A stretch of 58,825 nucleotides of DNA from Zoogloeaceae bacterium (GCA_031277315.1 JAITMP010000032.1:1-58825), one strand, 5' to 3'; counted from the stretch's first letter, positions 33,340-44,132 are shown. The notes: a model not told the origin generated them from the sequence alone. Numbers and translations are program-made.

Positions 33340-36300
33340 TCAACCCGCGTTTGCCGTCTGCCGGGTGTAGCCGGCGACTAGCGACAGCAGTTCTTCTTCC
33401 TGATACGGTTTGCCGAGGTAGTGGTTGACGCCGATTTCTTTAGCGTAGCTGCGGTGCTTTTCCGCCATGCGCGAGGTGATCATGATGATCGGCACGTTTT
33501 CCAGACGGGCGTCGGCGCGCACGTTGCGCGTGAGTTCAAAGCCGTCCATGCGCGGCATTTCGATGTCCACCAGCATGACATCCGGCACGACGTCGGCGAG
33601 TTGATCAATCGCGTCGAGGCCGTCCTTGGCGGTGAGCACGTGGTAGCCCTCGCGCGCCAGCAACCGGCCCGTGATCTTGCGCACCGTGAGGGAATCGTCC
33701 ACCACCATCACCGTCGGCAGATGCGCGGGCGCGGGGGTCGCCGGCGCGGCGGCTTCGATGGCGGCTTCGGCGGCATACGATCCGGTTGCGCGGCCGGCGA
33801 GGACGATCGGGTTGAGAATCAGCGCGATCTCGCCGTCGCCCAGCACGGTGGCGCTGGTGATGCCGGCCACTCTGGCCAGTTGCGGCCCGATGTTCTTGAC
33901 GACCAGTTCCTGATTGCCGCGCAGCTCATCAATCTGAATCGCCACCCGCTGCGCGGCGGCGCGCAGCAAAAGGAACGGCTGGCGGCGTTGCGGCAGCGGC
34001 AGCGGCAACGACCGCGGCGCGGCGGGATCGCCGAGCAAGCGCGACAGGAGATGGCAGGGGTAACGCTGATCCAGCCATTCGATGGCGCCCTCGGCGCGGA
34101 TTTTTTCGACTGCCGCGTCATCGAGTTCCATCACCTGCTCAACCATCACCGATGGAATCGCGTAGGTGCGCCCATTCACCCGCACCAGCAAGCCCTGCAT
34201 CACCGCCAGCGTCAGCGGCAGGTAGATACGGAAGCGGGTGCCCTGGCCCGGCGTCGAGGCGACTTCGGTGCGGCCGCCAAGCTGCGCGGTTTCGGTTTTC
34301 ACGACGCCCATGCCGACGCCGCGGCCGGCCGTTTCGGACAGCTTTTCCGCCGTCGAGAAGCCGGGCAGGAAAATGAATTCCGTCAGGGCTGCCTCGTCGG
34401 CGGGCTGTCCGGGCGCGAGCAGGCCCCGCTCGACGGCCTTGGCCTGAATGCGCGCAAGATCGAGGCCGGCGCCATCGTCGGCCATCTCGATGACGACTTC
34501 GTTGCCTTCCTGCGACACGGTCAGGCTGATTTCGCCGACCGCCGGCTTGCCCGCCGCTTGCCGCCGAGCGCCTGATTCAAGGCCGTGGGTGACGGCGTTG
34601 CGCAGCAAGTGCTCAAGCGGGCCGGTCATTTTTTCCAGCACGGAACGGTCGAGTTCGATTTCGCCGCCCTGAATGTCGAGGCGGGCTTGCTTGTCCATTT
34701 CCTTCGCCGTCAGCCGGACGACGCGATAGAGCCGGTCCACCACGGTATTGAACGGCACCATGCGCACGCTCAACAGCGATTGGGACAGATCCCGGTTCAG
34801 CCGCGCCTGACCGCCGATGGCCGAATCGGTGTGGTCGAGGTTGCGCAGCAATCCATGCTGGGCGGTGGTGACGTCGTTGACGCTCTCCGCCATCATGCGG
34901 GTGATTTCCTGAAAGCGCGTGAAGCGGTCGAGTTCAAGCGGATCGAACCCGGCTGCCGATTCCTGGGCCTGCGCCATGCGCGACTGCATCTGGGATTCGG
35001 CCTGGATTTCGATTTCGCGCAACTGGCTGCGCAGGCGGATCACGCTTTCCGTCAGATCGAGCAGGGAACCGCGCAGGGTGCGCATTTCGCCCTCGATGCG
35101 GGAACGCGCAATGGAAATCTCGCCGGCCTCGTTGACCAGCCGGTCGACCAGATCGGCCCGCACCCGCAGCATGGCGTGCGCGGCGGCGGTTCCGCTCTCG
35201 CCTTCCTCTTTTCCGCTTTCCCACGTCCGCGCGGCCTGTTCCGGCCGGACGGCGGCGGGCTGAATGGCGGCTTGGGCTGCAGTGATCGCTTCAGGCGCGC
35301 TTGTTTCCGCCGCGACGGCGCGCTGGCCCAAGTCGTCGAGCAGCAAATTGACGCGATCAAACGCAGCGTCGAACTCGTCGAAGAATTGCGGCGTCACCGC
35401 CTTGGCGGTCAGCGCCTCTCCCAGCCGCGTCTCGATGCCGTGCACCAGTTCGCCCATGCTCGCGGCGCCGGCCATGCGGGCGCTGCCTTTCAGGGTGTGC
35501 AACAGCCGCGCCAGCGCAGCGGGCGCCTTCTCGTCCTGCGGATCAGCATGCCAGTGGCGCAGTTCAACGCCGATTTCGCGCGCCAGATCGGTAGCTTCCT
35601 CGACGAAGACCGGCAGCAGTTCAGCGTTGAGATCGTCCTTCGGATGTGGACGGCCTTCCGTGCCCGCCGGGTCAACAACGGGCGTCTCTTCAACGGGTGG
35701 GGCGAGCGGGGCAAGCGGTGTTTTTTCAACCGGCGCAGACTCCGGCTCCGGCGGCGCTTCGGCAGCCGTCGCGCCAGAAGCGTTCCCGGCGGACGGCTCC
35801 GGGGCAGGTACGACGCTCAGTTCAACGGCGGCCGGCGGCGTCGCCCGCGTCATTTCATCGAGTTCTGCGGCAAGGCCGTCCGCGTCATGCGGGATGCGCT
35901 GCTCGGCGACGGCGGCAACCATGGCATCGAGCGTCGAAACCACCGTTCCGAGCAGGCCGATCTGCCCGCTGTTGCACGCCTGACCGCTGCGCGCCATCCG
36001 CAGCAGCGTGTGTTCGAGCGCGAGCGCCAGATGATGCGCCGGCATGATGCCGACAGTGCCGGAGATGCCGGCCAGCGTGTGGGCGGCGCGCACCATTTCT
36101 TCCGGCGGCATCCGCAACGTCAGTTTGAGCGTGTTGAGATTCTGCCGCAGGGCAGAAAGGTAAGTGCGCGCTTCACCGAGATACAGATCGTAGAGGGTGC
36201 GGGAAATGACGAAATCGCCCAAGGCGACCGTGTCGTCAGCCGCCGGCGCGACGCTGGCAGGCGCCGCTGTTTCTTCCGCGACGGCTTCGGCATCTTCGGT

Positions 36301-38712
36301 AGCGGCAGTTTCGGCGTCCTGCGTGATGTCCTCGCCCGCTTTCACCCGTTCGGCGAGCGCCGCCAGCGCCGCCGCGCCGGCGGGCGTGCCGCCGCCCGCT
36401 TCCAGTTGCTTCACCCAGTCGACAAACAGAGCGTGCGCTTTTTCGATCAGCCGGTAGAGCGAGGGCGAGGGGTCTTGTTCGGATTGCCGCCATTTGTTCA
36501 TGACCTGCTCGACGGCCCAGGCCGTCTCGCCCAGATCGGCCAGCCCGACCATCCGGCCGCTGCCCTTCAGGGTGTGGAAGCCGCGATTCACCGGCGTCAG
36601 CAGATTGCGGTCGTGCGGCGCGGCGCGCGACAGTTCGAGGTGCTTGGCGATCGTGTCCAGCACTTCGTGCGCTTCCTCGAAGAAGATGGCGAGCAGCTCG
36701 GCATCAATGCTTTCCTCCGCCGGAGATGCCGCTTCTTCCGCCGCCTTCATCGCCTTCTCGGGCGCGATACGGGCGATGGTTTCTTCGATCCGCGCCAGCG
36801 GCGCTTCGGCCAAGGCCGTCAGAGCAGCCTGCGCGGCTTCTTCCAGTTCGGCATCCGCCACCAGACTGGCGTCCTGACGGAGGGTGTCGAGATGCTGCTT
36901 GAGCCGTTCGCGGACGCCTTCGTCCTGCGGCTGGTCGCGCAGCGCCCGGACCAGATCCGGGAGTTCGCGCTTTTGCCGCTCCAGCCCTTCCTCGATCGAG
37001 GGCGTGGCGGGCGCGCCTTCCTCGGCGGGCGGCGTCTTCGGCTGCGCGGGCTTGAGAATTTCGTCCAGATCGGCGGGGCCGTACTGGAGCGCCTCGACGA
37101 AGAAGCCGAGCGCCGAGAGCTTGTCCGCGACCTGCTCGAAGTCTTCCCGCCGCAGCGCCGCGTCGGGCTTGGCGAACGCCTGAATGCGGGCTTCGCATTC
37201 GCGCAGGACGGCCACCGCGCGATCCTGATTCAGGATCACCAGCGCCCCTTCGATCTGCTTGAGCGGGCCGTCCAGCGCCGACAGTTCGTCGCGGCGGCGG
37301 GTATCGCGGAAGAAAGCGTCGAGCGCCTGCTCGATCCGGGACAGATTGGCGAGAATCTCCCGCGCCACTTGGCCCATCATCAAACTTTCCTGCGCGCGAC
37401 GGGTGATTTCGTCGAGGAGCGGGGCTGAGAGTTGCGTCAAGTCTTCGCCGTGCATCATGGCGGTGAAGCGGTTGAGAACGGCGTCGACCTGCTGCGGGAA
37501 ATCCGCGCCCAGCCGGGCGTAGTTTTCGATCGCGTTCTCAGTCAGCAGCAGGGCCGTGGCGACTTCCATCGCCGTGGCGTCGTTTTCCCTCAGCGGATCC
37601 TTGCGCAGCCACTTGGCGATTTCGACGATGCCGCCGATCAGCCGCGCCAGATCGGCGTTGATCAGCCCGCCGCCCTTGCTCTCCAGCGCGACGACGTCCT
37701 TGTGAAACTGCGGCAGGGCGGCGGCCGCGCCGGCGCAGAATTCGTTGAGGGATTTCTTGGCGGCGGCAAGCGCATTGCGCATCGCCAGCAGCACCGGCTT
37801 GAGCGGTTCAATGTCGAGATTGCCGGGCACCAGCGCGTCAAGCTGATACGCCTCCCGGACTTGCCGCACCCGCGCACTGACACCCTGGCCGCCCTCGGCG
37901 ACGGCGACGAAGTAGAGGGCGTCGCGCATCAGGCGCTCCGCCACCGGCTGCGCGCCTTCGAGCAGACGCCGCATTTGCAGGTCGATACGGGCGCACAGTT
38001 TCTTGATCTGGAAGTCGACCGGCACCTGCCGCTCGGCCAGCGCGTCGAGCAAGGCCACCGAAACCCACCAGAACGCGCGCGCCGACGGTAGCGCCTGGGT
38101 GGCTTCGATGGCGGCCACGGCTTCGCGCATTTCGACGACGCCGCTCACGTCATCGACATCGCGCAGCCAGCGCAGGAAGCCGCGCTCGAAACGTGCCCGC
38201 TCGGTTTTCAGCCGCTTGGCTATCTTGTCGGCGGACAACGGCGGCGGCTCATCGGTCCGCTTCGGCGGATGCAAGGAAAGGTCGGGAAAGAACAAGTCGC
38301 CCGGCGCGACACGCTCGACGCCGCGCGCGGCTTGCAGGTCGCGATAGACAGGCAGCAGTTTCAGCGTTTGATTCGGCAGGCCTTTCGCCACCTCGTCGAG
38401 GTAATCGCGCACGGCCGTGATCGCCTTTTGCGCCAGTTCGCCGACGGCCGGCGTGGTGGCGACGCTCCCGCTCCCGGCGTCGGAGAGCAACTGCTCGATC
38501 ATGTCCACGACTTGCGCGACGCCGTCCAGTCCGACGATCGACAGCGCGCCCTGCGCTTGATGCAGATGGGTGCCGGCGAATTTGAGTTGGGCCGAATCGT
38601 CGGGGTTGGCGCCGAACTTGTCGAGCGTTTCGTGCGCGCGCCCCAGCGCGAGGTCGATCTCGCCCTTGACCCAGGAGAGCGGGCCAAGATCAAGATCGGT
38701 GATGGCAGCCAT
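33340..38712 (-). CDS. chpA: Chemosensory hybrid histidine kinase ChpA/PilL
   Basis: A 1790-residue CheA-like kinase of the twitching-motility system. Histidine phosphotransfer sites are visible near residues 713 (FHTLKGSGRMVG), 878 (HTLAGISGTVG) and 1072 (LHTLKGSARMAG), and a degenerate one near 50 (HLHQAQGALSIVG). The dimerisation and ATPase domains follow (LLRNAVTHGLESG near 1370, GRGVGMGVVKTE near 1470), then a CheW-like domain and a C-terminal receiver with Asp near 1715 (LVDIEMPRMDG) and KPY. Pseudomonas ChpA is longer with more phosphotransfer domains. It receives signals from PilJ through PilI and phosphorylates PilG and PilH. Confidence 0.93.
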   Translation of the reverse strand: MAAITDLDLGPLSWVKGEIDLALGRAHETLDKFGANPDDSAQLKFAGTHLHQAQGALSIVGLDGVAQVVDMIEQLLSDAGSGSVATTPAVGELAQKAITAVRDYLDEVAKGLPNQTLKLLPVYRDLQAARGVERVAPGDLFFPDLSLHPPKRTDEPPPLSADKIAKRLKTERARFERGFLRWLRDVDDVSGVVEMREAVAAIEATQALPSARAFWWVSVALLDALAERQVPVDFQIKKLCARIDLQMRRLLEGAQPVAERLMRDALYFVAVAEGGQGVSARVRQVREAYQLDALVPGNLDIEPLKPVLLAMRNALAAAKKSLNEFCAGAAAALPQFHKDVVALESKGGGLINADLARLIGGIVEIAKWLRKDPLRENDATAMEVATALLLTENAIENYARLGADFPQQVDAVLNRFTAMMHGEDLTQLSAPLLDEITRRAQESLMMGQVAREILANLSRIEQALDAFFRDTRRRDELSALDGPLKQIEGALVILNQDRAVAVLRECEARIQAFAKPDAALRREDFEQVADKLSALGFFVEALQYGPADLDEILKPAQPKTPPAEEGAPATPSIEEGLERQKRELPDLVRALRDQPQDEGVRERLKQHLDTLRQDASLVADAELEEAAQAALTALAEAPLARIEETIARIAPEKAMKAAEEAASPAEESIDAELLAIFFEEAHEVLDTIAKHLELSRAAPHDRNLLTPVNRGFHTLKGSGRMVGLADLGETAWAVEQVMNKWRQSEQDPSPSLYRLIEKAHALFVDWVKQLEAGGGTPAGAAALAALAERVKAGEDITQDAETAATEDAEAVAEETAAPASVAPAADDTVALGDFVISRTLYDLYLGEARTYLSALRQNLNTLKLTLRMPPEEMVRAAHTLAGISGTVGIMPAHHLALALEHTLLRMARSGQACNSGQIGLLGTVVSTLDAMVAAVAEQRIPHDADGLAAELDEMTRATPPAAVELSVVPAPEPSAGNASGATAAEAPPEPESAPVEKTPLAPLAPPVEETPVVDPAGTEGRPHPKDDLNAELLPVFVEEATDLAREIGVELRHWHADPQDEKAPAALARLLHTLKGSARMAGAASMGELVHGIETRLGEALTAKAVTPQFFDEFDAAFDRVNLLLDDLGQRAVAAETSAPEAITAAQAAIQPAAVRPEQAARTWESGKEEGESGTAAAHAMLRVRADLVDRLVNEAGEISIARSRIEGEMRTLRGSLLDLTESVIRLRSQLREIEIQAESQMQSRMAQAQESAAGFDPLELDRFTRFQEITRMMAESVNDVTTAQHGLLRNLDHTDSAIGGQARLNRDLSQSLLSVRMVPFNTVVDRLYRVVRLTAKEMDKQARLDIQGGEIELDRSVLEKMTGPLEHLLRNAVTHGLESGARRQAAGKPAVGEISLTVSQEGNEVVIEMADDGAGLDLARIQAKAVERGLLAPGQPADEAALTEFIFLPGFSTAEKLSETAGRGVGMGVVKTETAQLGGRTEVASTPGQGTRFRIYLPLTLAVMQGLLVRVNGRTYAIPSVMVEQVMELDDAAVEKIRAEGAIEWLDQRYPCHLLSRLLGDPAAPRSLPLPLPQRRQPFLLLRAAAQRVAIQIDELRGNQELVVKNIGPQLARVAGITSATVLGDGEIALILNPIVLAGRATGSYAAEAAIEAAAPATPAPAHLPTVMVVDDSLTVRKITGRLLAREGYHVLTAKDGLDAIDQLADVVPDVMLVDIEMPRMDGFELTRNVRADARLENVPIIMITSRMAEKHRSYAKEIGVNHYLGKPYQEEELLSLVAGYTRQTANAG

Positions 38713-38736
38713 CGTCTCGCCCGCCTCGTCGCCGGA

Positions 38737-40854
38737 TTAGACCTTGAAGCCCGACACCGAGCTTTTCAGTTCAGTAGCCAGTTCGGCGAGCTGGGCGATC
38801 GATACGGCCGTCTGCTGGGTGCCGGCGCCCGTCTGCTCGGTCGTGCGCAGGATGCCCTGCATGTTCTGCGCCACGCGGGCGGCGTTCTCGGCCTGCTGCC
38901 GTGTGGTGGCGGAAATTGATTCGATCAGCGAAGCCAGGTTGGTCGACACCGACGAAATTTCCTGCAGCGCCTGACCAGCGGCGTCGGACAGCTTGGCCCC
39001 TTCAACCACGCCCTGCGTTGAACTGTCCATGGCGGAAACAGCGTTGTGCGTGTCGGTCTGAATCGTCTTGACGATGGCCGCGATCTGCTTCGTCGCCTCG
39101 CCGGAACGTTCGGCCAGCCGCTGCACTTCTTCAGCCACCACCGTGAAACCGCGGCCCGCTTCGCCGGCGGAAGCGGCTTGAATGGCGGCGTTCAGCGCCA
39201 GCACGTTGGTCTGCTCGGTAATGTCGGAAATCAGTTCGACGATTTCGCCAATCTCCTGCGACGATTCGCCAAGGCGCTTGATCCGCTTCGAGGTTTCCTG
39301 AATCTGATCGCGGATTTCGTCCATACCCTTGATGGAGTTCTCCACCGCCTCGGCGCCCTTCTGCGCGGCGTCGAGCGACTGGCGCGCGACCTGGGCGGAT
39401 TCCATCGCCTCGCTCGATACCTGACGCATCGACTTTGCCATGTCGAGCGCGTTGTCGCCGGCCTGCCTGATCTCGTGCGACTGCCGCTCGGTGGCGGCCA
39501 GCAGTTCGTTGGAAGTTTGCTGGGCGGCTGCGGAAGCGGCGGTAACGTGGCCGGCGGCAGTGTTGATGCGCCCGACCAGCACGCCGAGTTCCTCGACCGT
39601 GTAGTTCACCGCGTCGGCGATGGCGCCGGTGATGTCTTCCGTCACCGTGGCGCGCGCCGTCAGGTCGCCGTCGGCCAGATCGCCCAATTCGTTCATCAAC
39701 CGCAAAATCGCTTCCTGACTGGCATCGTTGGCGGCTTCCGCCTCGCGCTGCTGCAGCCGGGCCTGTGTCTGCGCCAAGTTCGACTCATCCCTGAACGCCT
39801 TGGTTATCAGGATCAGGGTAATAACAGCCAACAAGGCGAAGAAACCGATGAGCCATATGTTGGTAACCCGGCCGGCGCTTTCTGCGGCGTAGGCATCGGA
39901 CAAGTCGGTGGCGGCTTGAAGCAGCGGGCCGCTGTCCTGCAGGATCCGGCTGCCCGTCTGCTTGGCCTGGATCAGGTACTCCATGTTGCCGAGAATGCCG
40001 GCGATGGCGTCCTCATGGGCCTTGAAGTCCGCGCCCAATTTTTGCTTGGTCTGCGCATCGGTGCCGCCAAGGGCGGCAAGCGCATCGCGGAAGACATCGG
40101 TATCCTTGCCCAACAGGGGAGACGCTTCCCATAGTTGAAAAATGGTATACCAACTTTTTGTATTGGCATCCCTGCCTAACAGGGAAGACGCTTCCGGATC
40201 AATGGCGGCGGCAACCAGCAGGGCATTCACGTTTTTGACCAGACGCTGCGTCAGCATCACCAGTTGATTGGCGGCGGCGATTTCGGACGCCGGCGCGCTT
40301 GTCTGCAACTTCAGGGCAGCCACCTGCTTGGACAGATCAAGGAAATGCGGGCTTTTCTCGTTGATGACCCCGACCGCTTCGCCCAGCTTTTGCAGGCTTT
40401 TCTCCTGCGCCAGGATCAGCGTGACGTTCTGGCCGGTTTTTTCCCACTCCTCGGTCAAGGCGCGCAAAGCGGGCTGGATCCGGTCCGAACTGGGCGGCAC
40501 GCTGATCCCGTCAATCGTGCCGCCCTCGGTAACATGATCGAGCAGGGCGGCAAAAGTGTCGCGCGCCTTCTTCAACTCGACGAAAGCGGCAGCGTTGCCC
40601 CGCGTGGTCAACTGAGTTGATTTGGCGATCTCCTGCGAGAGCATGCGCATCTGTCCGGCGGCCGAGGCGTAAGCCACTTCATTCCTGTCGGCGCGGTTGT
40701 CGAGCCAGACGACCAGCACCAAAAGAGCCATGAAGAGCACGAACAGGGCGCCCAGCACTTCGTAGTGCCGACCACCCAGCGTGTGGCTGATTCCGGGCTG
40801 TTTGCTGTTCTGCCCGGTCTCAAAGATCGTTTGACCGCTCAGTTTTGAAGCCAT
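38737..40854 (-). CDS. pilJ: Twitching-motility chemoreceptor PilJ
   Basis: A 705-residue methyl-accepting protein. Membrane segments lie near 32-50 and 333-353, with a PilJ-type periplasmic helical sensor region between them. The cytoplasmic part has a HAMP-like segment ([18 protein letters not shown]) and the signalling hairpin with the conserved tip [21 protein letters not shown]. The ATG follows GGGGAGA. It senses pilus or surface cues and controls the ChpA kinase. The C-terminus lacks a CheR-docking pentapeptide. Confidence 0.94.
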   Translation of the reverse strand: MASKLSGQTIFETGQNSKQPGISHTLGGRHYEVLGALFVLFMALLVLVVWLDNRADRNEVAYASAAGQMRMLSQEIAKSTQLTTRGNAAAFVELKKARDTFAALLDHVTEGGTIDGISVPPSSDRIQPALRALTEEWEKTGQNVTLILAQEKSLQKLGEAVGVINEKSPHFLDLSKQVAALKLQTSAPASEIAAANQLVMLTQRLVKNVNALLVAAAIDPEASSLLGRDANTKSWYTIFQLWEASPLLGKDTDVFRDALAALGGTDAQTKQKLGADFKAHEDAIAGILGNMEYLIQAKQTGSRILQDSGPLLQAATDLSDAYAAESAGRVTNIWLIGFFALLAVITLILITKAFRDESNLAQTQARLQQREAEAANDASQEAILRLMNELGDLADGDLTARATVTEDITGAIADAVNYTVEELGVLVGRINTAAGHVTAASAAAQQTSNELLAATERQSHEIRQAGDNALDMAKSMRQVSSEAMESAQVARQSLDAAQKGAEAVENSIKGMDEIRDQIQETSKRIKRLGESSQEIGEIVELISDITEQTNVLALNAAIQAASAGEAGRGFTVVAEEVQRLAERSGEATKQIAAIVKTIQTDTHNAVSAMDSSTQGVVEGAKLSDAAGQALQEISSVSTNLASLIESISATTRQQAENAARVAQNMQGILRTTEQTGAGTQQTAVSIAQLAELATELKSSVSGFKV

Positions 40855-40909
40855 GCCATTCTCCCCAGTGTTCAGTATCCAGCGCCGTTGTGTTTAACTG
40901 CTCCGGTGG

Positions 40910-41428
40910 TCATGCCAGTCCGATTTCCAGAAACGCCGACTGACCAAGTAAATTTCTCAGGTTCAACCGCTTCCAGAGCGTGCCCTGCGGATCGGCATAC
41001 TGCTCACCGACCCACGGTCGTGAATCGGCTTCGGACGGGCGCGGTTCCATCTGGTCCGGGCTGCGCAAACCGAGGGCGCGATTGACCAGTAACGCGCTGT
41101 TGATGCCGAAGCGCGCGCCGACGATGAGCAAGCGGCTGTCGGCATTCCGCGGCGTCATGTCGCCGCCCTGAAAAGCCGAGAAGTCGACCACGCCATAGAG
41201 CGCGCCCCGGATGTTGGCGATGCCGCAAAACCAGGGCTTGGTGAGCGGCACGCTCGTCAGCGGCGGCAAAGGAACGATCTCGCCCGAGTCGGCCAGATCG
41301 AGCAGCCAGTAGTCCCTGCCCGCCAGCACGCCCAGCATGGCTTGTGATGTTTGCCCCGCCCGCGCGCTGGTCAGGCGTTGAACCAGATTTTCCTGAAACT
41401 CCCGCAGGCTGAGTTTTTTCCTGGTCAT
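40910..41428 (-). CDS. pilI: CheW-like adaptor PilI
   Basis: A protein of about 172 residues with a CheW domain: YWLLDLADSGEIVPLPPLT, WFCGIANIRGALYGVVDFSAF and SRLLIVGARFGINSALLVNRALGLR. It couples the receptor PilJ to the kinase ChpA. A TTG start at 41446 would overlap the pilH stop as TTGA; the ATG at 41428 is listed, and either is possible. It lies between pilH and pilJ as in the canonical order. Confidence 0.9.
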   Translation of the reverse strand: MTRKKLSLREFQENLVQRLTSARAGQTSQAMLGVLAGRDYWLLDLADSGEIVPLPPLTSVPLTKPWFCGIANIRGALYGVVDFSAFQGGDMTPRNADSRLLIVGARFGINSALLVNRALGLRSPDQMEPRPSEADSRPWVGEQYADPQGTLWKRLNLRNLLGQSAFLEIGLA

Positions 41429-41442
41429 CGGCAGACGGTCGC

Positions 41443-41808
41443 TCAACCGAGCGCGGCGATTTTTTCCAGCAGCACTTTCGGGTTGATCGGCTTCACCAGA
41501 TAGTCGTTGGCGCCCTGGCTCACGCCCCAGATCTTGTCAGTTTCCTGCCCCTTGCTGGTGCACATGATGACCGGAATGTACTTGGTTTTTTCGTCGCGCT
41601 TGATCTTGCGGGTGGCCTGGTAGCCGTTCATGACCGGCATGACGACATCCATCAGGATCAGGTCGGGCATTTCGGATTTCGACTTGGCGATCGCTTCTTC
41701 GCCGTTCGTGGCGGCGCTGACTTCATAGCCATTCCGGGCAAGCAGTTCGCCCAGCACATGGCGTTCGGTGGGCGAGTCGTCGACGATGAGCACTTTCTTG
41801 ATTGGCAT
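41443..41808 (-). CDS. pilH: Twitching-motility response regulator PilH
   Basis: A 121-residue single receiver domain. It carries IVDDSPTERHVL, phosphoacceptor Asp in LILMDVVMPVMNGYQ, the MCTSKGQE switch and Lys in YLVKPINPK. In the Chp system PilH acts as a phosphate sink or counteracts PilG to favour retraction. The ATG at 41808 begins the receiver fold directly; the frame extends upstream without conserved sequence. Confidence 0.94.
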   Translation of the reverse strand: MPIKKVLIVDDSPTERHVLGELLARNGYEVSAATNGEEAIAKSKSEMPDLILMDVVMPVMNGYQATRKIKRDEKTKYIPVIMCTSKGQETDKIWGVSQGANDYLVKPINPKVLLEKIAALG

Positions 41809-41825
41809 GATGTCCCGCCTTCTGT

Positions 41826-42260
41826 CTAGGTAGTGGTGCGCGATGGCTGCGCGGGAAACGCGCCTCGGCTGCACTGCGGCGCGTGGGCGGCCACCTCCTT
41901 GAGCAAGCCGTCGCGGGTGAAAGGCTTGGTGAGATATTCATCAGAACCCGCCATGCGCCCGCGCGCGCGGTCAAAAAGGCCGTCTTTTGACGACAGCATG
42001 ATGACGGGCGTGGCGCTGAAATAAGGGTTTTTCTTGATGAGGGCGCAGGTCTGATAGCCATCCAGCCGCGGCATCACGATGTCGCAGAAGATGATGTCGG
42101 GATGATGATCGGCGATTTTCGCCAGCGCATCGAAGCCGTCTTCCGCCAGAACGACCTGGCAGCCGGCCTGTGTCAGGAAAATTTCGGCGCTGTGACGGAT
42201 GGTGTTGCTGTCGTCAATCACCATCACCTTGACGCCGTTCAGATTGGCAGCTTCTCCCAC
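41826..42260 (-). CDS. pilG: Twitching-motility response regulator PilG
   Basis: A 144-residue single receiver domain with VMVIDDSNTIRHSAE, phosphoacceptor Asp in IIFCDIVMPRLDGYQ, the MLSSKDGLFDRARGRMAGSD region typical of PilG, and Lys in YLTKPFTRDGLL. It promotes pilus extension when phosphorylated by ChpA. The start is GTG. It leads the pilG-pilH-pilI-pilJ-chpA operon; 143 bases separate it from rubredoxin upstream. Confidence 0.94.
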   Translation of the reverse strand: MGEAANLNGVKVMVIDDSNTIRHSAEIFLTQAGCQVVLAEDGFDALAKIADHHPDIIFCDIVMPRLDGYQTCALIKKNPYFSATPVIMLSSKDGLFDRARGRMAGSDEYLTKPFTRDGLLKEVAAHAPQCSRGAFPAQPSRTTT

Positions 42261-42403
42261 GATTTTCCGTCCTGTCGTCCGTCAGCAAGCAGGCCGATGC
42301 GCTTGCCGCCTCAAGCCATGTTGAAAATAGATGGAACTTTGTGGCCGGATTGCATAAACACATCGTACCATGAAAACAGCAACTTCCAAGTGATTCCTGA
42401 TAT

Positions 42404-42592
42404 TCAGGTTGAAACTTCGACAGACTTGAAATCCTGCTTGCGCGTGCCGCATTCCGGGCACAGCCAGTCGGCCGGAATATCTTCCCAACGGGTACCGGGC
42501 GGAATGCCTTCCTCGGGCAGGCCCGCCGCCTCGTCGTCATAGACGAAGCCGCAGATCGGGCACAGCCAGATGCTTGGGCGGGTTGCCGTCAT
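42404..42592 (-). CDS. Rubredoxin
   Basis: A 62-residue one-iron electron carrier with the two Cys pairs CPICG and CPECG and the aromatic core ([20 protein letters not shown]). Rubredoxins pass single electrons to oxygenases, reductases or oxidative-stress enzymes. It sits on the same strand just upstream of pilG, a neighbourhood kept in many betaproteobacteria, and is divergent from thiD with a gap of only 72 bases. Confidence 0.95.
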   Translation of the reverse strand: MTATRPSIWLCPICGFVYDDEAAGLPEEGIPPGTRWEDIPADWLCPECGTRKQDFKSVEVST

Positions 42593-42664
42593 GCGCGCAT
42601 TCTCGGTTAGAATCAGATCAGTTTATCCTTCCATTTTCGGCTCCGCCAGTCAAATATTCCGCCC

Positions 42665-43489
42665 ATGTCCGAAGATCTGCTGCCCCCGATCGTAATGGTG
42701 TTCGCCGCTTCCGACCCTTCCGGCGGCGCCGGCATTCAGGCCGATATCATGACGTTGTCCAGCATGGGCTGTCATCCGCTCTCGGTGATTACCGCGCTGA
42801 CCGTGCAGGATTCGGCCGGCGTCGAGAGTGTGCTGGCGGTTGATGCCGACTGGGTTGCCGGTCAGGCGCGGGCTTTGCTTGAAGACATGCCGGTCGCCGC
42901 TTTCAAGATCGGCATGCTCGGCAGCGTGGAGAACATCGCCGCCATTGCCGAGATCGTTGCCGATTACCCGGAGATTCCCCTCGTGCTCGATCCGGTGCTG
43001 GCGTCGGGCAGCGGCGACGAACTGGCCAGCGAGGACATGATCGCCGCCCTGTGCGAACTGCTACTGCCGCAAACCACGCTGCTGACGCCGAACAGCCTCG
43101 AAGCGCGCCATCTGGCGACGGATGCGGACGACGCCGCAAGCGATCCCGATCTGCCCGAATGCGCCCGGCGTCTGGTGGATGCCGGCGCGGAATTCGTTCT
43201 CGTCACCGGCACGCACGAACCCGGCATGCAGGTCGTCAATTCCCTCTACGGCGAAGCCGGCCTGATCCGCGCCGACGCCTGGGAGCGGCTGCCCGACAGC
43301 TATCACGGTTCCGGCTGCACGCTGGCCTCGGCCATCGCCGCCAATCTGGCCAACGGTCTGGATGTCGCCGAGGCCGTGTATGACGCGCAGGAATACACTT
43401 GGCAGACACTCGCCAACGGCTTCCGTCCCGGCATGGGGCAGCATTTCCCCGACCGTTTTTTCTGGGTGCGCGAGCCTGAGGATGAATAA
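42665..43489 (+). CDS. thiD: Hydroxymethylpyrimidine/phosphomethylpyrimidine kinase
   Basis: A 274-residue ribokinase-fold enzyme that phosphorylates HMP and then HMP-phosphate in thiamine synthesis. Motifs are [44 protein letters not shown] and the anion hole/catalytic [17 protein letters not shown]. Its last eight bases overlap the start of thiE. The 72-base space before it, shared with rubredoxin, is too short for a TPP riboswitch and shows none. Confidence 0.94.
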   Translation: MSEDLLPPIVMVFAASDPSGGAGIQADIMTLSSMGCHPLSVITALTVQDSAGVESVLAVDADWVAGQARALLEDMPVAAFKIGMLGSVENIAAIAEIVADYPEIPLVLDPVLASGSGDELASEDMIAALCELLLPQTTLLTPNSLEARHLATDADDAASDPDLPECARRLVDAGAEFVLVTGTHEPGMQVVNSLYGEAGLIRADAWERLPDSYHGSGCTLASAIAANLANGLDVAEAVYDAQEYTWQTLANGFRPGMGQHFPDRFFWVREPEDE

Positions 43490-44132
43490 AGGCTGCCGCG
43501 CCAAGCTCCGCGCCGGCCTCTACGCCGTCACGCCCGACCTGCCCGATACCGATGATCTGCTTCAGCGCGTCCGCGCGGCGCTGGACGGCGGCGTCCGCCT
43601 TGTCCAGTACCGCAACAAGCCGGCGCTGGCGGCGTTGCGGCGCGAACAAGCGGCGGCCCTGCTGCGCCTGTGCCGCGACCACGGCGCGCAACTGGTCGTC
43701 AATGACGATCTGGCGCTGACGCTGGAAATCGACGCCGACGGCGCTCACCTCGGCGGCGAAGACGGCAGCCTCGCCACGGCCCGCGCCGCGCTCGGCCCGG
43801 ACAAGATTCTCGGCGCCTCCTGTTACAACGATTTGGCGCGAGCGCGGCAAGCTCAGCGCGACGGCGCCGATTACCTCGCTTTCGGCAGCTTTTTCGCCTC
43901 GCCGACCAAGCCCGCCGCCGCGCGCGCGGAACCGGCTTTGCTGACGGCGGCGAGATCCGGACTCGGCCTGCCGGTCTGCGCCATCGGCGGCATCACGCTG
44001 CAAAACGCGCCGCGCTTGATCGCCGCCGGCGCCGATCTGCTGGCCGTCGTCACCGACCTGTTTCAGGCGCCGGACATCCGCGCCCGCGCCGCCGCCTACA
44101 CCCTTCTTTTTTCCGAGCGAGTCCCCTCATGA
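43482..44132 (+). CDS. thiE: Thiamine-phosphate synthase
   Basis: A 216-residue TIM-barrel enzyme that joins the pyrimidine and thiazole parts of thiamine. Hallmarks are [55 protein letters not shown] and VCAIGGIT. The ATG at 43482 overlaps the thiD end (GATGAATAA). Its stop overlaps hemL as ATGA, making a thiD-thiE-hemL operon, an order common in betaproteobacteria. Confidence 0.94.
   Translation: MNKGCRAKLRAGLYAVTPDLPDTDDLLQRVRAALDGGVRLVQYRNKPALAALRREQAAALLRLCRDHGAQLVVNDDLALTLEIDADGAHLGGEDGSLATARAALGPDKILGASCYNDLARARQAQRDGADYLAFGSFFASPTKPAAARAEPALLTAARSGLGLPVCAIGGITLQNAPRLIAAGADLLAVVTDLFQAPDIRARAAAYTLLFSERVPS

Noticed and set aside
34585-37428. Plus-strand open frame of about 947 codons inside chpA
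   Set aside because: It lies wholly antisense to the kinase; the translation is Arg/Gly-rich and repetitive with no recognisable domain.
42593-42664. TPP riboswitch before thiD
   Set aside because: The space is 72 bases and shared with the divergent rubredoxin gene; no thi-box sequence is visible.
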